A DNA stretch of 5,374 nt from Acidimicrobiia bacterium (GTDB lineage Bacteria > Actinomycetota > Acidimicrobiia > IMCC26256 > JAENVU01): contig JAENVU010000410.1 of assembly GCA_016650415.1 (NCBI GenBank), positions 1 to 5,374 of the forward strand, read 5' to 3'. The notes below the pieces were generated by a model. That model saw nothing but the letters and a program-made list of their open reading frames with translations. It made no database searches and was not told where the DNA came from. The translations under genes and the position numbers were made by a program. Numbering within the stretch: the first letter of the stretch is position 1; each line of letters begins with the position of its first letter. Shown piece after piece: positions 1 to 5,374 of the stretch.

Positions 1-1643
1 CGGTTGCGTTGGATGTCGACACTGACCTGCGCGTTGGCGAGTTCGGCCTGCATGTCGGCGGTGCCCTTGGCCTTCTCCATCTGGATACGCGTGGTCTGGG
101 CGCGTTCCATCTCTTCGAACGTCGCCTTCTCCTGGTTCGCGATTTCTCGCTTGGTCAGCACCTCGACCAACTCGGGAGGGAAGTGCACGTCCTGGATGTA
201 CACACCTTTCGTCTCCACGTCGTAGAGCTGCAGGTACTCGGTGACGTGCACGAGGGCGGCCTGCTGGACCTGCATACGAGTCTCGATGAACGTCACGGCG
301 GGCTGGTCCTGCAGCGTGTTCCGGAAGTGGTTGCCAACCGCGGATTGGAGGACTTCGTTGACGAGGTTGAGCATGGTCCCGACCATGGAGATGACCTTCG
401 GTGCGCGGGTGTCGGGGACATGGATCTGGACCTGGAGTTCGATCGAGAACACGAAGCCCTCACGACTCTTGCCCTCGATCGGCGCGAGGTGCGCGTCGAG
501 GTTGTGTGATGCACTGATCTCCTTCGACCAGTTCAGCGTGAGGATCGACGTCGGCACGATCTCCGGCGCGTAGCAACGCGGGTTGATCGGGTACTTGCCC
601 GTCCGCAACGGCTCGCGCCAGATTCCCCGGTGACCCGGCGACACGATCGACCCGAACTTGAACTCACTGCCGGAGGTGTCGAGCGTCGGCAGGCCCACAA
701 ACGACTTGATGACCGCGACCTCGCCCTGGTTGACGACGAGCATCGGCACCATCTCGACCCGGACGAGGAACGGGTTCAACAGGTACGCGCCGTAGAGCAG
801 CGGGTCGTGTTGCAGACCGATCTTCCCGCCGGCGGCGAGGAAGGCCTGGATGTCCTGGTAGTTGTTGTGCTGGACGTTCTTGTTTCCGAGCAGCACTTCG
901 ATGATCCGAGCGTCGGTCTCACTCGTCGACGCGCCGCGATCGACCGCGTCCTGCTCCATTGCGGTCACGTCTTCGTAGCCCATCAGGCGACTGGCGATAT
1001 CACCCGAGGGCAAGGGCTCGCCCTCGAGCACCGTGACAATGCCGATCAAGTCGACCGGACCCTCCGGAGAGATCACGACGACGCGCAACGACTCGGCCGC
1101 CAGGCCGAAGGATGCGGGCGTGAGCATCCCGCCGCTGCCGCGCACTTGGGCCGCGATGTCGGGCGAGACCGGGACGCCGTAGACCTGACCCGGGGTCAAG
1201 ACCAGGAATGCGACCGGGTGGATCGGCACCAGCGTTCCCGGCGGGAGTACCGGGCGCTGCACGCCCTTCTGGCCGCCACCGTCGATGAAGGCCCGGAGAT
1301 TGGAGAAGTTGCCGAAGCCGGCCTTGTACACGCCACTCTTGGCGCCGATCGGCAGCGCCTGGCCGACCTGCGCGATCACGACGCCGATCTCGCCCGCGGG
1401 CACCTGCACCCACGGGTACTTCTGCACCACGGAGATCGGCCAGAGCTTGATCCGCAGGCCCGGAGTCAGCAGGACTGCCTGGTACCCGGCCTCACCGCGG
1501 AAGGCGATCGGGTTGTCTTCGTTGAGCTTGCGGAACGCGAAGCGCTTGTTGACCAGTCCCACTTGGGCCGGGCCGATCAAGTGCACCGACTTGAACAGGA
1601 GCACCGCAACCAAGAACACCACGATGAGCACACCAATGAACAC
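1..1643 (-). CDS. SPFH/Band 7 (flotillin-like) membrane protein, C-terminus cut off by window edge
   Basis: The minus frame is open from a GTG at 1643 to the left edge (547 whole codons, no stop), so the C-terminus is missing. Residues 2-17 (FIGVLIVVFLVAVLLF) form one N-terminal membrane anchor. Residues about 25-370 are beta-rich, with four degenerate repeats of the type GEVxVI...G...GxxG...PLxPGxYxxNP. Residues about 305-500 match the SPFH/Band 7 core, including SREGFVFSIELQVQIHVPD and VYIQDVHFPPELVEVLTKRE. From about residue 498 the chain becomes charged and Ala/Glu/Gln-rich (KREIANQEKATFEE), the start of the helical coiled coil that follows SPFH domains. SPFH proteins oligomerise on membranes as scaffolds or microdomain organisers; the partner here is unknown. 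The GTG start is supported by AAGGAG seven bases upstream and by placing the membrane segment at the N-terminus. The gene is divergent from the VIT transporter. The family call is firm; the specific role is not known. Confidence 0.88.
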   Translation of the reverse strand, partial: MFIGVLIVVFLVAVLLFKSVHLIGPAQVGLVNKRFAFRKLNEDNPIAFRGEAGYQAVLLTPGLRIKLWPISVVQKYPWVQVPAGEIGVVIAQVGQALPIGAKSGVYKAGFGNFSNLRAFIDGGGQKGVQRPVLPPGTLVPIHPVAFLVLTPGQVYGVPVSPDIAAQVRGSGGMLTPASFGLAAESLRVVVISPEGPVDLIGIVTVLEGEPLPSGDIASRLMGYEDVTAMEQDAVDRGASTSETDARIIEVLLGNKNVQHNNYQDIQAFLAAGGKIGLQHDPLLYGAYLLNPFLVRVEMVPMLVVNQGEVAVIKSFVGLPTLDTSGSEFKFGSIVSPGHRGIWREPLRTGKYPINPRCYAPEIVPTSILTLNWSKEISASHNLDAHLAPIEGKSREGFVFSIELQVQIHVPDTRAPKVISMVGTMLNLVNEVLQSAVGNHFRNTLQDQPAVTFIETRMQVQQAALVHVTEYLQLYDVETKGVYIQDVHFPPELVEVLTKREIANQEKATFEEMERAQTTRIQMEKAKGTADMQAELANAQVSVDIQRN

Positions 1644-1650
1644 TGCCCTA

Positions 1651-1656
1651 CTCCTT
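1651..1656 (-). promoter_or_regulatory. Ribosome binding site for the SPFH gene
   Basis: AAGGAG on the minus strand, with a 7-base gap to the GTG at 1643. It decides the start in favour of this GTG over the in-frame GTG at 1631, which would cut into the membrane anchor. Confidence 0.75.
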
Positions 1657-1732
1657 GACCGGCGCCTATGTGTGACCTCTTCGTATCACTGTTCCGACCT
1701 CGCGGGTGCAGCATTGTTCCGTCTGACCAGGC

Positions 1733-1736
1733 AGGA
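1733..1736 (+). promoter_or_regulatory. Ribosome binding site for the VIT gene
   Basis: AGGA with a 7-base gap to the ATG at 1744. The frame stays open far upstream of this ATG, so this site and the conserved family start are what fix the N-terminus. Confidence 0.6.
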
Positions 1737-1743
1737 TAGGAAG

Positions 1744-2442
1744 ATGGCTGGACGCAATCACGGTGAAGTCCATCGTTCCGATCGCATCGGTTGGCTTCGC
1801 GCCGCGGTGCTCGGCGCGCAGGACGGCGTCACGTCCACAGCCAGCTTGCTCATCGGCATCGCCGCGGCCAACAGCGGCCGCAGCGCACTCATCATCGCGG
1901 GGGTCGCCGCGGTCGTCGCGGGCGCGATGTCGATGGCCGCGGGCGAGTACAACTCGGTGTCGTCCCAACGCGACACCGAGCAGGCCGACATCCAACGGGA
2001 GTCCGCCGAACTCGAGGAGTACCCCGCCGTCGAACTCGAGGAGCTCACCCAGATCTACGAACAGCGGGGACTCGATCGACCGCTCGCCCGCCAGGTCGCG
2101 ATCCAGTTGACCAAGACCGACGCGCTGGGTTCGCATGTTCGCGACGAACTCGGAATCCACGACGGCGGATCCGCCCGACCGCTGCAAGCCGCGGCGGTCT
2201 CCTCGATCGGCTTCGTGCTCGGGGCCGCACCATCGGTGCTGCTCGCTGTGCTCGTGCCCGCGAGCGCGCGGATCGTCGCGATCGGAGCCGCCGCGCTCGT
2301 GCTTCTCGCCGTTGTCGGCGCGACCGGTGCCCGCTTGGGGGCTGCGTCGATGACCCGAGCCGCAATGCGCGTGACCGCGATCGGCGGCATCGCGATGGTG
2401 CTCGCCGCGCTCATCGGCGATCTCCTCGGCACCGTCGTCTAG
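1744..2442 (+). CDS. VIT/CCC1-family Fe2+/Mn2+ transporter
   Basis: A 232-residue integral membrane protein of the vacuolar iron transporter (VIT1/CCC1) family, which moves Fe2+ or Mn2+ out of the cytoplasm in exchange for protons. The hallmark first helix GAQDGVTSTASLLIG is at residues 24-38, with the pathway aspartate D27. The second helix ends in GAMSMAAGEYNSVSSQ (60-75). A Glu-rich cytosolic segment at about 76-145 (E79, E86, E89, E91, E92, E97, E99, E100, E135) fits the family's metal-binding region between helices 2 and 3. Three more helices follow at about 150-172, 176-196 and 208-231, giving the usual five. No N-terminal ferritin-like domain is present, so this is the short form. The frame continues upstream to 1285, but that part is antisense to the SPFH gene and is not counted. 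The gene is convergent with the glycosylase gene, overlapping it by 4 bp. No metal-responsive operator was recognised; substrate choice cannot be read from the sequence. Confidence 0.9.
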   Translation: MAGRNHGEVHRSDRIGWLRAAVLGAQDGVTSTASLLIGIAAANSGRSALIIAGVAAVVAGAMSMAAGEYNSVSSQRDTEQADIQRESAELEEYPAVELEELTQIYEQRGLDRPLARQVAIQLTKTDALGSHVRDELGIHDGGSARPLQAAAVSSIGFVLGAAPSVLLAVLVPASARIVAIGAAALVLLAVVGATGARLGAASMTRAAMRVTAIGGIAMVLAALIGDLLGTVV

Positions 2443-3683
2443 CGACGTTCCATTCCGGCGTCAATAACTCGTGCGGAGAGCGAGTTACTGACGCCGGAAT
2501 GGTCTGAGGCGGCGGCGAGCGCGGGGGCGAGGTCGCCGTGGGAGTCCACCGAGACACCGTCGAGACCCAGCCAGTCCGCCATGAGGGTGAGTTCCGCAGC
2601 CAACTCCTCCGCGACTTCGGGCGACGGTACGGGATCTTCGCCGAACGCGCCTCGTACCCGGAGCACCCTCGCGGCGCGGTCGGCCTTGAGATCCACGCGC
2701 GCAACCAGCCGGTCGCCGAGCAAGAACGGCAACACGTAATACCCGTGCACCCGCTTGGGCGCCGGCACGTAGATCTCGATGCGATACCGAAAGGCGAAGA
2801 GCCGCTCGGCGCGGTCGCGATTCCAGATCAGGGAATCGAACGGTGAGAGCAACGCCCGCGCCTGCACCCGTCGCGGCCAGCGTGCCTCCGGATCCATCAC
2901 GGCCGGCTGCTTCCAGCCCGCGACCCGCACCGGCACCAGCCGGCCCTCCTCCACCAGTTCGGCCACGACCGGGCGAGTCTGGGGCACGTTCAGCCGGTAG
3001 TAGTCGCAGAGGTCGCCGACGGTCGCGACGCCGAGCGACCGCGCCGCTTGCAGGATCATCGCCCGGCGTGATTCCAACTCGGACAACCCGGGAGTCTCGA
3101 CGTGCTCGGTGGGAAGCATCCGATGCAACAGGTCGTACTCGCGCTCGAAGTTGGTCCGCCGACGCGCGGAGATCTTCCCCTGCGCGAACAAGACCGCGAA
3201 CGCCCGCTGGGTGTTGTCCCACCCCCACCACGGCCCGGTCTTGCCTTCGCGGTCGGCGATGTCGCTCGGGGCGATCGGGCCGCGATCGGCAACCTCGGCA
3301 TGAATCCGATCGACGACATCGGGATGCTCCTCGGCCATCCGCCGGATTCCCGGCCAACGGATCAGCCCGGCATCCATCTGCCAGCGGAACCACGACAAGG
3401 TCTCGATGGGCAACAGCGAGGCTTCGTGCGCCCAGAACTCGAACAGCTCCCCGCTCGCGAGCATCTTCGGAATGAGGTCACGAGGGTGCGGACCGAGCCG
3501 AGCGAAGAGGGGAAGCTCCTGCGAGCGCACCAACACGTTGACCGAATCGATCTGAATCAGCCCGACCCGGTCCAGGACCTTGCGGACATGCCGACGGTCC
3601 ACCCGGCCCGTCGGGCGCGGCTCGGCGAAACCCTGCGCGGCCAACGCCATCCGACGCGCCTGGGCAACCGTGAGTTCGATCAC
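2439..3683 (-). CDS. YcaQ/AlkZ-type winged-helix DNA glycosylase (crosslink repair family)
   Basis: A 414-residue protein with the layout of the winged-helix family (HTH_42) that includes E. coli YcaQ and Streptomyces AlkZ, glycosylases that unhook alkylated bases and DNA interstrand crosslinks. Residues 40-64 carry GLIQIDSVNVLVRSQELPLFARLG-type sequence with a Q44-I45-D46 catalytic-type motif; QxD is the YcaQ subtype, while AlkZ has QxQ. WWGWDNTQRAFAVLFAQGKI (152-171) is a conserved winged-helix stretch. PKRVHGYYVLPFLLGDRLVARVDLK (309-333) is the C-terminal beta signature. Residues 394-412 are encoded by the inverted repeat 2450-2502 and probably lie beyond the family's normal end. The start is a GTG with GGGGA seven bases upstream. 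The gene is divergent from the SDR gene (35-bp gap) and convergent with VIT. Family membership is clear; crosslink repair activity is inferred. Confidence 0.87.
   Translation of the reverse strand: MIELTVAQARRMALAAQGFAEPRPTGRVDRRHVRKVLDRVGLIQIDSVNVLVRSQELPLFARLGPHPRDLIPKMLASGELFEFWAHEASLLPIETLSWFRWQMDAGLIRWPGIRRMAEEHPDVVDRIHAEVADRGPIAPSDIADREGKTGPWWGWDNTQRAFAVLFAQGKISARRRTNFEREYDLLHRMLPTEHVETPGLSELESRRAMILQAARSLGVATVGDLCDYYRLNVPQTRPVVAELVEEGRLVPVRVAGWKQPAVMDPEARWPRRVQARALLSPFDSLIWNRDRAERLFAFRYRIEIYVPAPKRVHGYYVLPFLLGDRLVARVDLKADRAARVLRVRGAFGEDPVPSPEVAEELAAELTLMADWLGLDGVSVDSHGDLAPALAAASDHSGVSNSLSARVIDAGMERR
2450..2502. repeat. Long inverted repeat (22-bp arms, 9-base loop); likely bidirectional terminator or mobile palindrome
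   Basis: The left arm is 2450-2471, the loop 2472-2480 and the right arm 2481-2502. Twenty-one of 22 positions pair in DNA; the exception is 2464/2488, an A-C mismatch in plus-strand RNA and a G-U wobble in minus-strand RNA. It starts 8 bases past the VIT stop, the position of a terminator. On the other strand it lies inside the last 21 codons of the glycosylase gene. Neither side has a T-run, so it is not a textbook intrinsic terminator. A REP- or MITE-like dispersed palindrome is the main alternative. No second copy is seen in this window. Confidence 0.75.
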
Positions 3684-3718
3684 GCGATGATCCCCGCCAT
3701 CGCGGCCAGACTGCGCAG
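3684..3718. promoter_or_regulatory. 35-bp divergent spacer between glycosylase and SDR genes
   Basis: The two genes start back to back with 35 bp between them. This is too short for two separate promoters, so promoter elements must overlap each other or extend into the opposing coding regions. No clear -10 or -35 and no strong Shine-Dalgarno sequence for the SDR ATG are visible here. Confidence 0.35.
3691..3695 (-). promoter_or_regulatory. Ribosome binding site for the glycosylase gene
   Basis: GGGGA on the minus strand, with a 7-base gap to the GTG at 3683. It supports this GTG start rather than the internal ATG at codon 12. Confidence 0.5.
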
Positions 3719-4492
3719 ATGCGTACCCGAGCCGACATCAACCAACTGTTCGACCTGACCGACCGCGTCGCCATCATCACCGGCGGAAGTCGCGGCATCG
3801 GCCGCGCGATCGCCGAGACCTACGCGGCGTGCGGTGCGAAAGTCGTGATCGCCAGTCGCAAAGCCGACGCCTGTGCCGAGGTCGCGCACGCGATCAATGC
3901 GGCCGGCGGGACTGCGCTCGCGGTCCCGGCTCATGCCGGCAAGGTCGATGACCTCGCGGCCCTCGTCGCCACCACCGTCGAGGAGTTCGGCGCAATTGAC
4001 ATCATCGTCAACAACGCGGCCAACGCCCTGGGGCTTCCCATCGGCACGATCACTCCCGAGGCGTGGGAATCGTCGTACGGAGCGAACCTGCGGGGGCCGC
4101 TCTTCCTCGTGCAACACGCGCTCCCCCATCTGCTCGCCGGCGGCCGGGGCAACGTCGTCAACGTCATCAGCGCCGGTGCGTTCACCCACGGTGCCTACGT
4201 GTCGATGTACTGCTCCGCGAAGGCGGCGATGTTACAGATGACCCGGGCGATGGCCGCCGAGTTCGCGAGTCAGGGCCTCCGCGCCAACGCGCTCGCACCG
4301 GGCACCACCGATACCGACATGGTGCGCAACACTGATGCTGCGGCCCAGGAATCGATGATGAACGCCGGGCTCATCAAGCGGATGGCCGCGCCCGAGGAGA
4401 TCGCGAACGGAGCGCTCTTTCTCGCGAGCGACGCCTCGAGCTTCATGACCGGTCAGGTCCTCATCATCGACGGCGGCCTGACCACGCCCTAG
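3719..4492 (+). CDS. Classical SDR-family NAD(P)-dependent oxidoreductase
   Basis: A 257-residue single-domain short-chain dehydrogenase/reductase of standard family length. The Rossmann cofactor motif TGGSRGIG is at residues 21-28. NNAA (98-101) replaces the more common NNAG. The full catalytic tetrad is present: N123, S151, Y164 and K168 (YCSAK). The P194-G195 motif follows the active site, and the protein ends in the usual GQVLIIDGG (245-253). Basic residues R25 and R47 (ASRK, after the second strand) suggest NADP(H) preference, which is an inference. It is a soluble cytoplasmic enzyme, probably a dimer or tetramer like its relatives. The substrate cannot be assigned: 3-oxoacyl, sugar and steroid-type SDRs look alike at this level. 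There is no strong ribosome binding site before the ATG, so a weakly translated or leaderless message is possible. Its stop abuts the stop of the convergent lipoprotein gene. Confidence 0.92.
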   Translation: MRTRADINQLFDLTDRVAIITGGSRGIGRAIAETYAACGAKVVIASRKADACAEVAHAINAAGGTALAVPAHAGKVDDLAALVATTVEEFGAIDIIVNNAANALGLPIGTITPEAWESSYGANLRGPLFLVQHALPHLLAGGRGNVVNVISAGAFTHGAYVSMYCSAKAAMLQMTRAMAAEFASQGLRANALAPGTTDTDMVRNTDAAAQESMMNAGLIKRMAAPEEIANGALFLASDASSFMTGQVLIIDGGLTTP

Positions 4493-4516
4493 TTACAAAC
4501 TCAACTTGGTGTGGTC
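4480..4516. terminator. Weak candidate stem spanning the SDR/lipoprotein convergent junction
   Basis: GACCACGCC (4480-4488) pairs with GGTGTGGTC (4508-4516), giving nine pairs including one G-U in plus-strand RNA, across a 19-base loop that contains both stop codons. In minus-strand RNA the wobble becomes a C-A mismatch. No T-run follows. Its position between two abutting convergent genes is right for a terminator, but the stem is short and the loop is long. Confidence 0.25.
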
Positions 4517-5353
4517 GTGGACGCAGGAGCGTTCGGCGCCGGCGGCGATCTGACCGGCACCGACGCCGAGCAGTGCGGCAAACGGTCCGCAGTCGTTGGC
4601 GCGAATCCAGACGTGGACCTGGATGTTCGGGTTGAACTTCGTCAGCCCTTCCTTACAGTTCCCCGACGTGTCGGTGAGCCCGGCGACCCGCGGACCCCTG
4701 TCGCCCACGGCGGGGCTGAAACACAGGTTGTCGTGCTGGTGGAACTGCACGAGCGGGCTGTCGATCGACGGAGTGTTGTCGAGCGTGTACTTGTCCGGGA
4801 GGATGTACATCGCGGCCTCGAGCGTCTTGGTTCCGGTGGCCTTGTCGACCTTGTAGACGAGCGACTCCGGGTGGTTCGGGTCGAAGATCGTGTCGTCCTC
4901 GATCCAATCCCAGTGCAGCATGTGCTCTTCACCGGTGAGACCGTCGCCGATCGACTGGAAGCCGTCGGCCGCCGCCACGGCCGGATCGCTCCATCGGGGC
5001 AGGATCTTGATCGTCGACTTGAGGAGGTCCGTCGCCTCTTTCTCCTGCGCCGGGGTCACGCCTTGTACGCCGGACAGATCCACGCTGTTGGGATCGATCA
5101 GGCCGTCCGGCGTGAACTTCAGCGGGTGGGCCAACGTGTACGGCGCCGTTGCGGTTGCCGCACCGTCACCGCAGATCTTCGGGTTCTTCCCGGCGAAGTC
5201 GGTCTCCATGCACCGCATGTCGTGGTCACCCGCAGCATGCGAATGATCGTCCGCCGCTGGTTTGGTGGTCGCCTTTCCCGAACTGCTCCCACAAGCCGTA
5301 GCCGCGATCGCCAGAGCAATGACGACGACACCGAATGCACGCGAAGAACGCAT
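4493..5353 (-). CDS. Secreted lipoprotein of unknown function, His- and Cys-rich
   Basis: 286 residues from the ATG at 5353. Residues 1-20 are a signal peptide (RSSR, then a hydrophobic stretch) ending in ATAC, so C21 is the likely lipidated cysteine; Ala at -3 of the lipobox is slightly unusual. A low-complexity linker with a His/Asp cluster (DDHSHAAGDHDM) follows at about 35-46. The folded part (about 70-286) has the motifs EEHMLHWDW (142-150), PESLVYKV (162-169), AMYILP (181-186), QFHQHDNLC (203-211), VHVWI (246-250) and NDCGPFAALLGVGAG (253-267), and ends with CVHDH (277-281). Six mature cysteines besides C21 (48, 61, 211, 233, 255, 277) could form up to three disulfides. H144, H147, H205, H207 and H247 are candidate metal ligands. 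I recall similar uncharacterised actinobacterial exported proteins with the HVW...GPFA ending, but cannot name the family or function. The gene is convergent with the SDR gene with no gap. Confidence 0.85.
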   Translation of the reverse strand: MRSSRAFGVVVIALAIAATACGSSSGKATTKPAADDHSHAAGDHDMRCMETDFAGKNPKICGDGAATATAPYTLAHPLKFTPDGLIDPNSVDLSGVQGVTPAQEKEATDLLKSTIKILPRWSDPAVAAADGFQSIGDGLTGEEHMLHWDWIEDDTIFDPNHPESLVYKVDKATGTKTLEAAMYILPDKYTLDNTPSIDSPLVQFHQHDNLCFSPAVGDRGPRVAGLTDTSGNCKEGLTKFNPNIQVHVWIRANDCGPFAALLGVGAGQIAAGAERSCVHDHTKLSL

Positions 5354-5358
5354 CAAGA

Positions 5359-5362
5359 CTCC
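5359..5362 (-). promoter_or_regulatory. Ribosome binding site for the lipoprotein gene
   Basis: GGAG on the minus strand, 5 bases before the ATG at 5353 but only 2 bases before the in-frame TTG at 5356. It favours the ATG. The promoter lies beyond the right edge. Confidence 0.6.
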
Positions 5363-5374
5363 AGGGGTGAAAGA

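Larger units (their letters stand above)
1644..1743. promoter_or_regulatory. Divergent promoter region between SPFH and VIT genes
   Basis: This 100-bp spacer must carry the start signals for both flanking genes, or overlap with them. I see no convincing -35/-10 pair. TTGACC at 1655-1660 on the plus strand could be a -35, but no good -10 lies at standard spacing. GATACG on the minus strand is a weak -10 candidate. An imperfect dyad GTGA-N10-TCAC (1672-1689) lies in the middle and could be an operator, but its arms are only 4 bp. The call rests on gene orientation rather than motif strength. Confidence 0.4.

Noticed and set aside
630..1658. Plus-strand open frame of 342 codons antisense to the SPFH gene (and a similar one at 9-509)
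   Set aside because: It is codon-aligned with the opposite strand of a clearly conserved SPFH gene. The predicted protein is Asp/His/Arg-rich with no recognisable fold, as expected for the mirror of a GC-rich gene.
1672..1689. GTGA-N10-TCAC dyad as a CRP/FNR-type operator
   Set aside because: CRP-type sites need a 6-base spacer. The arms match over only 4 bp, and the flanks do not extend the symmetry.
1285..1743. Upstream in-frame extension of the VIT gene
   Set aside because: It would run antisense through the start of the SPFH gene and add non-family sequence. The ATG at 1744 has a ribosome binding site and gives the normal family N-terminus.
1791..2507. Plus-strand frame of 238 codons overlapping the VIT gene in another frame
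   Set aside because: The Arg/His-rich translation is typical of an out-of-frame reading of GC-rich DNA, and the VIT frame fully explains the stretch.
2843..3475. Plus-strand frame of 210 codons opposite the glycosylase gene
   Set aside because: It is a Pro/Arg/Ser-rich low-complexity translation antisense to a recognised gene.
3680..4189. Minus-strand frame of 169 codons opposite the SDR gene
   Set aside because: The SDR frame carries all the family motifs. The opposite frame has no recognisable domain and crosses the start of the glycosylase gene.
5354..5356. In-frame TTG as start of the lipoprotein gene
   Set aside because: It is only 2 bases from the GGAG motif, while the adjacent ATG at 5353 has proper spacing.

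Overview
This is a GC-rich window with strong G/C bias at third codon positions, GTG as well as ATG starts, and a typical Gram-positive lipoprotein signal. It looks like ordinary chromosomal DNA of a high-GC actinobacterium (Actinomycetota). An environmental lineage such as Acidimicrobiia is possible, but that is only an impression. I see no tRNA, rRNA, CRISPR array, transposase or phage gene.

Layout, left to right. (1) A large SPFH/Band 7 (flotillin-like) membrane protein lies on the minus strand from a GTG start at 1643 and runs off the left edge; 547 codons are visible. (2) A 100-bp divergent spacer separates it from a plus-strand VIT/CCC1-family iron/manganese transporter (1744-2442). (3) The VIT gene meets a minus-strand YcaQ/AlkZ-type winged-helix DNA glycosylase gene (2439-3683) tail to tail. 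Their TAG stops share one CTAG, and a 22-bp-arm inverted repeat (2450-2502) forms the last codons of the glycosylase gene. (4) Only 35 bp upstream of the glycosylase, a plus-strand classical SDR oxidoreductase gene starts (3719-4492). (5) The SDR stop directly abuts the stop of a minus-strand secreted lipoprotein of unknown function, rich in His and Cys (4493-5353).

The genes alternate in direction (-, +, -, +, -), so there is no operon inside the window. Each gene is probably transcribed alone or with partners outside it. No shared pathway can be claimed: membrane scaffolding, metal export, DNA repair, an oxidoreductase and an exported lipoprotein look like independent housekeeping or accessory functions. 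A metal theme linking VIT and the His-rich lipoprotein is conceivable but unsupported by gene order.

The points most worth a second look are the long inverted repeat that doubles as coding sequence, the vault-like repeat architecture of the SPFH protein, and the uncharacterised lipoprotein with a candidate metal site. I did not find convincing evidence of a new multi-gene system here.
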